DNA of 64,000 bases from Paulinella micropora. Its lineage: Eukaryota > Cercozoa > Imbricatea > Euglyphida. Below, in pieces: positions 49,264-59,312 of this stretch; position 1 is the first letter of the stretch; every line of letters starts with the position of its first letter. The notes under the pieces were generated by a model that worked only from the letters and a program-made list of their open reading frames with translations, was not told the origin of the DNA and made no database searches. The DNA lies in the NCBI GenBank assembly GCA_009731375.1, contig BJOX01000244.1, positions 475,047 to 539,046 on the forward strand. The letters are read 5' to 3'. Made by a program: the position numbers and the translations under genes.

Positions 49264-51384
49264 ATGAAATATTGGGCCAGAGAGGCCGCCGCCGAGCGCA
49301 AGTTCGATTCATTACAAGCCAGGGGCTCGGGAGAGAAATTGAAGGAGGAGGGAAGTTTTGAGGAGGATTCGGGAGAGGACTCGGACAGCGCTTCGGACGA
49401 CGATCATTGGAAAGACATTTTCCGAGAGCGATACGAGCACGCCAGAAAAGAGTTGGTGCAGCGGCTAACTTTGTTTATGAACGATTATCTCTGCCACATC
49501 AAGGGGCCCAGCAAAGAGGCAATTGCAGTCTTCTGGGGGCAGGGACAAGAGAAAACGTGGGTACTAAAACCCATCGACGACTTTAAGTACCAAGGGGATG
49601 ATCTCGAAATCAAGCTTCCTGCATTTTCAATTAAGCTTCCTTCATCTTCAATCAAGCTAAAAAGCAAAAAAAACAAGGGGAAAAGAGAGCCCAGTGGCAT
49701 CGTCGAACTCGACAGGGGCGTGATGACCACTCTCCGTAAGGCTTGGCTCCAAAGCAGCAGGCGCAGAATCGCTAAAAGTATAGACTTCTTTACGAACCCT
49801 AGGGAAGAGGCTCTGCACAACACTCGCTACAGTGACCGCGAGACAGACACATTGAACTGGTTTACAGGCTTTCGGGTTTCAACGCAGCAAGTTAGGAACT
49901 ACATGGAAACCAACGGGCTCGACGACGCTGCCATGCACGAGCTCGCCGCCCCTTTTCGCGAGTACGTGCATGACATCCTGGCTGGAGGGGTGACACAAAT
50001 GTCATGCTACCTGTTTAAGTGGATGTACACCCTTCTGCGCGAAGGAAAGAAGCCTGAGCAGGCTTGTGTCTTTATGTCCGGCTCAGAGACTGGGGGCTCT
50101 GCTTTTGTTGAGCTACTGACACGCGTTATCGGCGAACAATGGGTTTTTGAGTTGTCCAAACCCGGAGAACTAACAGGCAAGTACAATTTCCATCTTGGGT
50201 TTAGGGTGCTCGTCGTGAATAACACCAACATGGTCGGATCCAGCGCAATGCAAGAAAAAATCACTGCAAAAAAGCTTAACCTAAATCCCAAGTTCATGTC
50301 CATCTTCACAGTCAGAGACCCAAGCGGGCTTTTTTTCAATTGCAATCACAGTGGCACGATCCTCGTGGAAAAGGGAGAGCGTTATAAATTCTTCCCCGTG
50401 TCCAACAATTTTGTCAACCACACGACGTCGGCCCAGGAATACCTTGCACGCCTTCGTGCGCTGCCCGACGAGGTCCTAGCTTGGCAACTGTTTTTGTCGC
50501 AAGACTTGCAGGCCTCTTCACATCTATCCGCCCAAATCTCCCAAGAGCAACAGCCTCAGTACGCCAGAGACCAAAAGACTAGCTTAGAGAAAATCGCCCC
50601 CCTGCCGCAGCCCGGCCTTGACAGCCAAGTGCAGGCGCCTGGTCCCTTGGACGTCAAGGCCAGGCCTCCCGCTGTGTGCGATTCCCCACAGGAGCACCTA
50701 CATATGGAGGCGCGCGGTTTAATCGTCCCCTTCGGCAAGTACAAAAACAAAAGCCTGAGCGAAATGCTGCAAGACGCTATCTATGTTGAATGGGTATGTG
50801 GGCAGGGGCTTATGCCAGAATTCAACAAGTTCTTCATAACTTGGCTCGGCCCGGCTGCGCACGGAGGTGACGCTCACTTTCCTCCCCGTATTTTTACGGC
50901 CTACGAGTCCGAAATACACAAGGCCGCCAAGCACAGTATCTGCAACTGGCTGCGCGAGACCAATACAGATGGTTGGGTCAGATGGGGCCCCATCGACATC
51001 TATAACGGCATGGAGAAGCGACCTCACAAAGGTATTTTTTGTGAATATCCTATTACAAGGTTTGGGATAGGCCTAGAACGCACGTGGCGGCAGTGCGCGG
51101 AGGTGCATGCTGAGGTTGCAAACGACTTGTCCCAACTCCAAGACAGTCATCCAAGGTGTGCGGTGCTGGATGTCGTCGTCGTGGCAGAAGAGAGACCAGT
51201 GGCGGGGATCGAGATTGTGTACACCAATCCAGTTTCAAAAGAAAAAGCCCAACGGCTAGGCTTGCTCTGCGCCGAACACAACCCAGGCTTTTGTCTGTAC
51301 GAAGTAGATGCACGTTGGGTATTGAAACACAAGAAATTGCCAGACAGTTCGTGCCTGCGCTTGCTGGATCTTTTTGTAAAGTAA
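49264..51384 (+). CDS. Second helicase copy, dead ATPase plus DUF3820-like and nuclease-like domains
   Basis: 706 residues with its own ATG (ATA in the first copy). Residues 1-275 almost match the first helicase. The ATPase core then has SGSETGGSAFVE where Walker A should be (no Lys) and RVLVVNNTNM where Walker B should be (acidic pair lost). Past the helicase end: PFGKYKNKSLSEMLQDAIY...WVCGQG, a DUF3820-like fold, then ESEIHKAAKHSICNWL, VLDVVVVAEERPVAGIEIVY and SKEKAQRL, which fit a PD-(D/E)XK nuclease (E, D, E-x-V, K) and recall CoiA-like proteins. The domain calls are from motif reading. Confidence 0.75.
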   Translation: MKYWAREAAAERKFDSLQARGSGEKLKEEGSFEEDSGEDSDSASDDDHWKDIFRERYEHARKELVQRLTLFMNDYLCHIKGPSKEAIAVFWGQGQEKTWVLKPIDDFKYQGDDLEIKLPAFSIKLPSSSIKLKSKKNKGKREPSGIVELDRGVMTTLRKAWLQSSRRRIAKSIDFFTNPREEALHNTRYSDRETDTLNWFTGFRVSTQQVRNYMETNGLDDAAMHELAAPFREYVHDILAGGVTQMSCYLFKWMYTLLREGKKPEQACVFMSGSETGGSAFVELLTRVIGEQWVFELSKPGELTGKYNFHLGFRVLVVNNTNMVGSSAMQEKITAKKLNLNPKFMSIFTVRDPSGLFFNCNHSGTILVEKGERYKFFPVSNNFVNHTTSAQEYLARLRALPDEVLAWQLFLSQDLQASSHLSAQISQEQQPQYARDQKTSLEKIAPLPQPGLDSQVQAPGPLDVKARPPAVCDSPQEHLHMEARGLIVPFGKYKNKSLSEMLQDAIYVEWVCGQGLMPEFNKFFITWLGPAAHGGDAHFPPRIFTAYESEIHKAAKHSICNWLRETNTDGWVRWGPIDIYNGMEKRPHKGIFCEYPITRFGIGLERTWRQCAEVHAEVANDLSQLQDSHPRCAVLDVVVVAEERPVAGIEIVYTNPVSKEKAQRLGLLCAEHNPGFCLYEVDARWVLKHKKLPDSSCLRLLDLFVK

Positions 51385-52125
51385 AATGTGAACTTGCATG
51401 TACGGGGCTCAGGAAATCGAGCGATGGGATGGGTGATAATTTTAGCTTTTCCTCATTAAACGCACGTTTTCTTTGTAAAATTGCGTCAAGTTCCCCAACA
51501 AAAAATATGAACGTTCTGGGTTGTAGCAGACTTCTTCTCTAGAGAAGATGCAGAGCAGGATACAACCTTCACCAGCTTTGGTAAATCCGCTGTCTTATCG
51601 TTGATTATTTTAGTTAGCCTGAGCAGGTTTGTCTAGTATTCTCGCCGAGTTGCTGGCACGTGTCATAGGAGAATATTAACAAAGTGATATTTACTTTCCG
51701 TCCGATCTGATCAACTCATGGACGCAATGACATATGTCAGCAGCTCTACAAATGTTGACTTTTTCAGCTCTTGCCTCGCTTGCCAGTCTCTGTAGCCAAT
51801 AGCATTCTCAGACAGAAAGTCGGGGACAGGGGGAGAAGGGCGCTTCCCCTCCCCTCCCCCCCTTCCAGCCCCCGCGTAAGCGGGGGCTGGGAGCTACAGG
51901 TGCAGAGACTATAAGTTGCGCGAGCTGTTTGAAGGTTGCATGCGCATGACCCATCCCAAAATGAAGATGCAAGTGCTTTCCCGGCAAGTGTGTGAGGTGG
52001 TAGCATCTAGGGTTGCTTGGTCGGCGCTAGGCCCCCGAGTAATATCGTTGAGAGAAGAAAGGCATTCGCGGAAAAGAAGCAAACAAAAAAAAGTTTGTTG
52101 AAATTAGTCTCTCAAGTTTTATTTA
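51385..52125. other. Intergenic with second P-loop relic pair
   Basis: Apart from the relic at 51,612-51,770, it contains a small GC palindrome (CAGCCCCCGCG...CGCGGGGGCTG near 51,868-51,893), which could be a terminator-like hairpin. No gene seen. Confidence 0.5.
51612..51770. pseudogene. Second inverted pair of helicase P-loop relics
   Basis: GCCTGAGCAGGTTTGTCTAG then GCCGAGTTGCTGGCACGTGT matches PEQACVF and ELLTRV with the P-loop itself deleted. The inverted half (TGTCAGCAGCTCTACAAATG) follows at 51,735. Same layout as downstream of the first helicase. Confidence 0.65.
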
Positions 52126-52213
52126 AAAAAGGCACTTTTTGAACTCTTTGGACGGGCTCGGGGGGGTCAAAGAACAGGGGAAGGATGGCGCAAAATATTG
52201 CGGCTTGACGGTC

Positions 52214-52387
52214 TGTGCATATGATATAGCAGAAAGAGGCAGCGTTCTCAGGCTTTTCTGGCAATACTGCCTTTTTTCAGCTATATCACTAGGGGCNNNN
52301 NNNNNNGTGCATATGATATAGCAGAAAGAGGCAGCGTTCTTAGGCTTTTCTGGCAATACTGCCTTTTTTCAGCTATATCACTAGGGG
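52214..52387. promoter_or_regulatory. Island hairpin element, copies 3 and 4 around a 10-N join
   Basis: The same 80-base hairpin on each side of the N run, differing by one base (TTCTCAGG, TTCTTAGG). Probably one locus shown twice. Confidence 0.7.
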
Positions 52388-52399
52388 TAGGGGCGCGCC

Positions 52400-52520
52400 A
52401 AGAATCTATGAATTTTTTGTTATTAAAGTTCGACAAAGCCTTACACTTGGCATTGAGAACGAAGAGAGAAAACGTAAATTACGCTGAATTTAATTAAAGC
52501 TCGACGGTCTTACAATGGAG
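52400..52520 (-). repeat. Island module, full copy
   Basis: GCGCCAAGAATCTATGAATT, then TTAAAGTTCGACAAAGCC, TTACACTTGGCATTGAGAAC, and a second half-copy AATTAAAGCTCGACGGTC. A representative of about 30 copies. Confidence 0.75.
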
Positions 52521-52712
52521 GAGAAAAGGGGGCGGGGGCCTTATCTCACGGACTGCACAGCGGCCCCACCCTGCGGCAGGCCACAGATGCGCCGCCGTGC
52601 CCCCCAGCCTCAGGCCCGGGGCTAGGATGGTCGACAGGTCGGCGCTGGGGGATGTGCCGCGCGCTGTCCTTTCTTCCTCCCAGCTGCCTGCCGGTCTCTG
52701 GGAAGTTTTGGT

Positions 52713-53213
52713 TTACAAATTCTGAGACATGTCAGGCTGCGCGTCGGGATTCTGGGCCATGCCCTTCCTGGCGAGCCACGGCAGGGCCCGGGCGTCGCCC
52801 AGAGCGGCTGCTCGTGTGAACCACTTTCTGGCCGCGGCGCGGTCTTTGGGCACGACGCGACCAAAATAATACAAAATGCCCAGCATCCGCAGGGCGCCCA
52901 TGTGATTCTGTGCGGCCGCCCGCTCGAACCACTCCAGGGCCTTGGCAGTGTCTGCACCCACGCCACGGCCCCTTTTGTAACAGGCAGCGAGCATGTACTG
53001 CGCGGGCGCGTAGCCCTGCGTAGCTGCCCGAGTGTACCACTGCACTGCCATGGCCAAGTCTTGGTCCACACCAGTTCCGTCAAGGTAGNNNNNNNNNNTG
53101 TAGCAATGCCCCACGTAGCACTGGGCCCGCGCGTTGCCTTGCTCAGCCGCCCGCCTCTTTCGAGCAATCTCTTTGGCGTGCCGTTTTGAAACTGTTTTAC
53201 GTGGATTTTGCAT
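52713..53213 (-). CDS. Sel1-like repeat protein
   Basis: 166 residues from ATG 53,213. At least three Sel1 (TPR-like) repeats: AAEQGNARAQCYVGHCY, AVQWYTRAATQGYAPAQYML, ALEWFERAAAQNHMGALRML and RKWFTRAAALGDARAL. Sel1 repeats mediate protein-protein contact. A 10-N join lies within the first linker (53,089-53,098) in frame. Ends DAQPDMSQNL. Confidence 0.88.
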   Translation of the reverse strand: MQNPRKTVSKRHAKEIARKRRAAEQGNARAQCYVGHCYXXXXYLDGTGVDQDLAMAVQWYTRAATQGYAPAQYMLAACYKRGRGVGADTAKALEWFERAAAQNHMGALRMLGILYYFGRVVPKDRAAARKWFTRAAALGDARALPWLARKGMAQNPDAQPDMSQNL

Positions 53214-53392
53214 ACACTCCTTTTTTTTGTTTGGTTATCTTACTATTGGCCCCCGCTTCTTCACCATTTTATATCCCCCCGGGGAGGGGAAAGACACAAC
53301 CGTGCAGCCCCGCCCTCTTCCCCCCTTTCCTTTGCTGCGGGCGTAGGCCAAGAAGCAGTTGCTTGCGAGGCGGCCCCTGGGGTACTAGATGC
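53214..53392. other. Intergenic between two minus-strand genes
   Basis: T-rich then C-rich (CCCCCGGGGAGGGG palindrome near 53,275). Likely promoter of the Sel1 gene. No motif certain. Confidence 0.4.
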
Positions 53393-54002
53393 TCACATAC
53401 CATACAACATCGATTTTGACAGCTGCAGGTTCAGCGTGGGCAGGCGCGACTCGAGGTCGGCCGACGTCATTCCTGTATACGCGAGGCGCAGGGTCTCGAG
53501 ATTGCGGAGCGTCACTCGGGACAGGAAATGACACGCTTGATTTAGCATGCTTTCTGTGCCGGCTCTTATGCTCAGGTCATATAGCAGGCAGGTAGGGGGA
53601 TTGAGTGGGCCGCGGGCTTCGACGCACAGGTTCCACAAAAGCCCGGATTCTTTGTTTTCGGGGGTGACGACTAGCGAGCAAAAGCGCAGTTCTAGTTGCT
53701 CTTGCAAGCTTCTGAGCGGCCAGGGCTCCTTAAACTTCACTGGTGTTTTGTCTAAGACGAGTTCTGCGGTGCCGGTAGGGGGCCGAGGGACTGGTGTTTT
53801 CTAGCAGAGGGTATAACTGCGACAGTGCCCAGCTCCTGTCGAGTTGCAGCTTTGTGCCACAGACCTTGTGCAACGCCTCTACATCAGCTTGCCTGTAAAG
53901 GTATTTGGCTACCACTTGCCAAATAGCGGCTGGCATGTGCCAGCTCTTTGCCACTTTCCGGACAGTGCTGCTGTCGCATGACTTTAGAACGCAGAGCTTC
54001 AA
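53393..54002 (-). pseudogene. F-box/LRR-like gene with one frameshift
   Basis: From ATG 54,002: MPAAIWQVVAKYLYRQADVE matches the F-box helix pattern (P-xx-xW-x-V-x-x-YL). One base too many in a run of C at about 53,778 moves the frame. Beyond it, LQEQLELRFCSLVV and LSRVTLRNLETLRLAYTGM look like leucine-rich repeats. F-box proteins recruit targets to SCF ubiquitin ligases. Confidence 0.6.
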
Positions 54003-55970
54003 CCTCGTAACTACTTAGGCTGCCCTCGGCCCGCACCGAAGATCAAAACCTTGTCAAGGATTTCTTTTTATTAATTCCTTTTACATTTCTTAGTGCGCCC
54101 CTGCCCTCCCGATTCTCAGACAGTGAGAAAGGGGCGAATAGAAGCACATCCCCCTTCTCCCCCTTTCCTTTCCTCCCTCCCCCCGTCTGTTCCCTTTGTT
54201 GTCGGGCAAAAATTTTTTTTTCCTCGTTTTATATTTTTCTGACTTTGCGCACGGTGGTCAAGCCATGGCACGGACAGGACGCTGTTGGGGTAGTGAGGCC
54301 CTTGTCCTCCTGGCACATTGACCACCGCCCATCCATTCGCCGCAGGGTCGTGCTGGAGCACGGTGCTCTGCTCCTAGTTTTCAGTGCCCAAGTGTACGAC
54401 GTCGAGCTTTAATTCAGCGTCAATTCTCTCCATCTCCTCATTCTCAATGTCAAGTGTAAGACTTTGTCGAGTTTTAATTCAGCGTGGACTTTTCTTGCAC
54501 TTTCTTGGCGCCCACTCCCCCTGTCCCTCACCTTTCCCTCTCCCTCTCTTGGTTCTCAGTGCCAAGATTAAAACCTTGTCAGGGATTTTTTTAATTTTTT
54601 TTGTACATTTCTTAGCGCGCCCCTGCCCTCCCCTCCCGCTCCCGCTCCCGATTCTCAGACAGTGAGAAAGGAGCAGGGGGGGGAGCACACCCCGCCCCCT
54701 TCTTCCTCCCTTCCTCTTCCCCCCCCCCCCTTCTTTCCCCCCGTCTGTTCCCTTTGTTGTCGGGCAAAAAAAGTTTTTTTCCTCTTTTCATATTTTTCTG
54801 ACCTTGCGCACGGTGGCTGAGCTGCGGCACGGACAGGACGCCATCGGGGTAGTGAGGCCTTTGTCCTCCTGGCACATTGACCACGGGACAGTACCATCCG
54901 CCGCAGGTTCGTGCTGGAGCGCAGTGCTCCGCTTCTAGTTTTCAGTGCCCAAGTGTAAGGCCGTCGAGCTTTAATTCAGCGTTAAATTTTCTCTATTTCC
55001 TAATTCTCAGTGTCAAATATAAGACCTTGTCGAGTTTTAATTAAAAAAGACTTTTCTTGCACTTTCCTGGCGCCCTACTCCCCCCCCCCCCCCCCCCTTC
55101 TTTTTTCCCCCCCCCCCCCCCCCNNNNNNNNNNGCAAAACAAAGTTTTCTTTTCCTTTTTTCATATTCCCGCGGATCTTGCGCACGGTGCCCGAGCCATG
55201 GCACGGACAGGACGCCGTCGGGGCCGGCCGGGGCCCATGTTTTCCTGGCACATTGACCACTGCCCATCCATTCATTCGCCGCAGGGTCGTGCTGGGGCAC
55301 GGTGCTCCGCTCCTAGTTTTCAGTGCTAAGATTAAAACTTTGTCAGAGATTTTTTTATTTTTGTACATTTCTTAGAGCGCCCCTGCCCTCCCCTTCTTCA
55401 CCCCGCCCCCCCCCTGTACACGTTCTCAGTGCCAAGATTACAATTTTTTCTCGCATGATATTTTCTTGTACACCGGCGAAGCGCGCCCCTACCCTCCTCT
55501 TTCCCTCTAGCTCCCGATCCTCAGACGGGGGGGAGGGCGCAGAAGCTGCAAAAGAAATAAATACATGCAACGCCTCCACAGGTCGGCCTCCCTCCTTTCA
55601 TATCCCCGCGGAACTTGCGCACGGTGGCTGCGCTATGGCACGGACAGGAAGCCGTCGGGGTAAGTGAAGGGGCTCTTGTCCCCCTGGCACATTGACCACC
55701 GCCCATCCATTCGCCGCAGGTCGTGCTGGAGCACGGTGCTCTGCTCCTAGTTTTCAGTGCCAGAGCGTAAGACCGTCGAGCTTTGATTCAGCGTAAATTA
55801 CTTTTTCCTGGCGCGGCCTCTGCCCTTTCTTTCTCCCTCTTTTGGGGTCTCAGTGCTAAGATTGAAATCTTGTCAGTAAAACTTTTTATTAAATTTTTGT
55901 ACACCGGCGAAGCGCGCCCCCTGCTCCTCCTTCCCTGCCTCTCCCCTCTGCAAGGATATGCGGAAATATC
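54003..55970 (+). repeat. Dispersed cassette array, four units
   Basis: Four cassettes at about 54,235, 54,790, 55,165 and 55,600, each with GCGCACGGTG, CACGGACAGGACGCC, CTGGCACATTGACCAC, CATTCGCCGCAGG, GTGCTCTGCTCCTAGTTTTC and then one or two island modules (GTGTAAGACTTTGTCGAG, TTTAATTCAGCGTAA). Another is at 61,265-61,460, and a partial one at 59,620. Non-coding; a 10-N join sits at 55,124. Confidence 0.8.
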
Positions 55971-57720
55971 TGCGGGAATATGAAAAGTGGAAAGCAACAA
56001 TTTTTTTGGGACGCATTTGCACGCGCAAACAAGGGACGAGGGGAGGGGGGGAGGAATAAGCAAAGGACAAATGTGAGAAGGGCGACGAAGGTGAGAGGGG
56101 AGACGAGAGGTGAGAGGGGCGACGAAAGTGAGAGGGGAGACGAAAGTGAGAGGGGAGGGGGAGGACGTCTTCCTCACGGCGGCCCAGCCGAGCGTCTGTG
56201 TGTGATTTTTTTTTGCGCAAGTAGATTTTGGCGCCAAATTGGCGCTTACAGCTGTTTCCCCGGGAAGGCTAAGACGTACTGGCTTTTTCAACCGTATCAC
56301 GCACCCTACCTCCGGACGGCACAATTTGGCGCCAGATTTTGCAGGGGCCGTTCCGGAGGCTAGCAGAGAAATCGGACGTTTTCCCGCGGGGAGAAACGGT
56401 ACGCCTTTTACTCGCACGAAAATGTTTTTCGGCTCTCTCACCTTCCCTAGAGGCAGGGAGGTGCAGAGCAAAGGGGAGCGGGGCGACGAAGGAGAGAGGG
56501 GCGACGAGAGTGAGAGGGGCGACGAAAGTGAGAGGGGAGACGAGAGGTGAGAGGGGCGACGAAGGTGAGAGGGGCGATGAGAGTGAGAGGGAGGGGGGGG
56601 GACGTCTTCCTCACGGCGGCGTTGGGTGTGTCTGTGTGTGATTTTTTTTGCGCAAGTAGATTTTGGCGCCAAATTGGCGCTTACGGCTGTTTCCCCGGGA
56701 AGGCTAAGACGTACTGGCTTTTTCAACCGTATCACGCACCCTACCTCCGGACGGCACAATTTGGCGCCAAATTTTGCAGGGGCCGTTTCGGAGGCTAGCA
56801 GAGAAATCGGACGTTTTCCCGCGGGGAGAAACGGTACGCCTTTTACTCGCACGAAAATGTTTTTCGGCTCTCCCACCTTCCCTAGAGGCAGGGAGGTGCA
56901 GAGCAAAGGGGAGCGGGGCGACGAAGGAGAGAGGGGCGACGAAGGTGAGAGGGGCGACGAAGCTGAGAGGGGCGACAAAGGTGAGAGGGGCGACGAAAGT
57001 GAGAGGGGCGACGAGAGTGAGGGGGGCGACGAGAGTGAGAGGGGCGACGAAAGTGAGAGGGGAGACGAGAGGTGAGAGGGGCAACGAAGGTGAGAGGGGC
57101 GATGAGAGTGAGAGGGAGGGGGGGGACGTCTTCCTCACGGCGGCGTTGGGTGTGTCTGTGTGTGATTTTTTTTTGCGCAAGTAGATTTTGGCGCCAAATT
57201 GGCGCTTACGGCTGTTTCACCGGGAAAGCTAAGACGTACTGGCTTTTTTAACCGTATCACGCACCCTACCTCCGGACGGCACAATTTGGTGCCAATTGAG
57301 CCGGCCGTTTCGGAGGCTAGCAGAGAAATCGGACGTTTTCCCGTGGGCAGAAACCCGCGGGCCTTTTACTCGCATGAAAATGTTTTTCGGCCCTCTCACC
57401 TTCCCTAGAGGCAGGGAGGTGCAGAGCAAAGGTGAGAGGGGCGACAAAGGAGAGAGGGGCGACGAAAGTGAGAGGGGCGACGAGAGTGAGGGGGGAGGGG
57501 GAGGACGTCTTCCTCACGGCGGCCCAGCCGAGCGTCTGTGTGTGTGTTTTTTTTGCGCAAGTAGATTTTGGCGCCAAATCGGCGCTTACGGCTGTTTCCC
57601 CGGGAAAGCTAAGATGTACTGCCTTTTTCAACCGTATCACGCACCTACCACCGGACGGCACAATTTGGCGCCAAATGACAGGCGGAACTGCCTCTTTCAG
57701 CCGTATCACGTCCAAACTTT
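55971..57720 (+). repeat. Tandem array of about 0.5-kb units with 18-bp minisatellite
   Basis: Three to four units, each with GACGTCTTCCTCACGGCGGC, TTTTTGCGCAAGTAGATTTT, GGCGCCAAATTGGCGC (a palindrome), GCTTTTTCAACCGTATCACG, CCGGACGGCACAATTTGGCG, AAATCGGACGTTTTCCCGCG and CTTCCCTAGAGGCAGGGAGG. Between units is a GTGAGAGGGGCGACGAAA minisatellite of 18 bases, open as Glu-Arg-Gly-Asp-Glu repeats. Confidence 0.85.
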
Positions 57721-57815
57721 GACCATATCGCGCCCCGCGGGACAGTACAAAAAAAAGAGAATTTACGCTGAATTAAAAGCCCGACAAAGTATTACACTTG
57801 GCACTGAATACTAAT

Positions 57816-57911
57816 GTGGCACTGAATTTACGCGCAAAGGTTTGGGAAACTTACTCGAAGGTCTACAAGGGGGCTTGCTGGTACGTGCACGAGCTCAAGT
57901 CTACAGGTTAG
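57816..57911 (+). pseudogene. Conserved 31-codon mini-ORF, copy 1 (start lost)
   Basis: Starts GTG where the other copies have ATG, then ALNLRAKVWETYSKVYKGAC and WYVHELKSTG to TAG. Same flanks as copies 2 and 3. Confidence 0.6.
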
Positions 57912-58029
57912 ACTCCAATTAAAAAGCTTTCCCTGCTCCTTGAGCCCCTCTGGGCTCAGGGGACGGGAGGCACAAAACAAATTTAGGCCTCTCCCGAGGG
58001 GAAGGGTGCCAAAAAAAACTTTTTGATGG

Positions 58030-58600
58030 GTGGAGCACAATTTTGACACGCCTTCCTTTTTCTTGGGAAATACGCACATACTCACATTTGGCGACAAATT
58101 TCACGTGCAAATTCTACTTCAACCCGCCTACGCGGGCTGGAGGGTAGCATGCAGGGCCCGGGGGGGGCCGGGGGGCGGAGCCCTCCGGGGCGACTTTGAT
58201 CTAGATACTCTGCGCCTGCGGTTTGTGAAAGAAGGTAGCAAATTCGTGCGAGCCAGGCCGTGGCTTTTCAGCGTGCCCTACGACATCTGCTAAGTGGCCA
58301 TTCGGGACCTGCAAGCGGCGAGGGCCTCCGCCATCTCAAATCTTAGCCAGAAGGGCAGGTTCTTCCACTGGAAAAGAGTCAACCCGAGGGGCAAGCCCCC
58401 CGTGCCCCCCCCCCCCCCCCCCCTCCTTCCCCCCCCCNNNNNNNNNNCGCGACAGCGGGCTGGAGGGAGGAAGATGTGACGCGTGCTGCCCTTTCTCCCT
58501 TCCAGCTGCCTGCCGGTCTCTGGAGGGGTTCACCTCTTTAAGATTTCAATCCAATCCGAAAGACCGCACAAGCGCCTTTGTAGAATTCTGAACCAGGCTG
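58030..58600 (+). other. Open stretch and G/C-rich spacer with 10-N join
   Basis: An ORF from 58,030 to 58,293 ends FDLDTLRLRFVKEGSKFV then ARPWLFSVPYDIC, which may be a gene remnant. The rest has C runs and a join at 58,438. CCAGCTGCCTGCCGGTCTCT at 58,503 also occurs near the Sel1 gene (52,678). Confidence 0.4.
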
Positions 58601-59312
58601 GTGGCAAGGCTATGTCCCGCCGGCCGAGCTCCTGCTGCATCGCGCGGACCGCTGCAACCTTGTGTTAGGCCTGCGCGGCGGGCAGTGGCCTTGCTGCGGG
58701 GCCTGCGGCTGCAGAAACTCCAGGTGGAAATTGGCGCACGCTTCGTTCACTACCTGCGGCGGCTAGAGCTGACGGGGATAAACGTGATCAACGAGGAGGG
58801 GCTAGCCTGCGTGCTGCAGCTACACCAGCTCGAAAAGCTGGCCCTGTGCTCAGTTGACGCAGGCGTGCCTAGCGGACCTGGGCGCGCTCCGGGCCTGCTA
58901 CTCGCTGCAGGAGCTAACGCTTTGCCGGTGTGCCAGCGTGGCCAGCGTGCACGAACTGCAGTACTTGCGTTCCCTCTGTGAGCTGACGCTGCAAGGTTGC
59001 GAGCGCCTGGAGAGCATAGAGCCGCTGCGACACTGCGCGGGGCTGCAAGAGTTGTATCCTGGTCGCTGCTACCGGGGCGGAGAGTGTCGGCGCACTGCGG
59101 CACTGCCCCGCGCTGCGCCAGGTGACGTTCGACTCTTATCCGGGCCTGAACTGGGCAGACCTGACCCCGCTGCTAGCCCCGCCCAGTCTGCGCTGCGTAC
59201 GTTGCGGGTGACGTGCTGTCCACAGATCAGGCCGGATGCACTTGCGCAGGCCGCCGCCTCGGCGCAGAGCAGGCTGGAGCTGTGGCACGACGGCGAGCAG
59301 CTTAGCTACTAG
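58601..59312 (+). pseudogene. Leucine-rich repeat gene with several frameshifts
   Basis: LRR blocks in shifting frames: LQVEIGARFVHYLRRLELTG and LACVLQLHQLEKLALC; then CYSLQELTLCRCASVASVHE, YLRSLCELTLQGCERLESIE and LRHCAGLQEL; then LRHCPALRQVTFDSYPGLNW; then ALRTLRVTCCPQIRPDALAQ to a stop at 59,310. The repeats are of the cysteine-containing type seen in F-box partner proteins. At least three frame changes are needed. Confidence 0.7.

Noticed and set aside
52622-53167. Alternative minus-strand ORF over the Sel1 gene
   Set aside because: It is a frame shadow of the Sel1 ORF, which has clear repeat signatures.
56626-57075. ORF with Glu-Arg-Gly-Asp repeats as a repeat protein
   Set aside because: The 18-bp minisatellite is open in more than one frame and the flanking unit sequence is non-coding in other copies.
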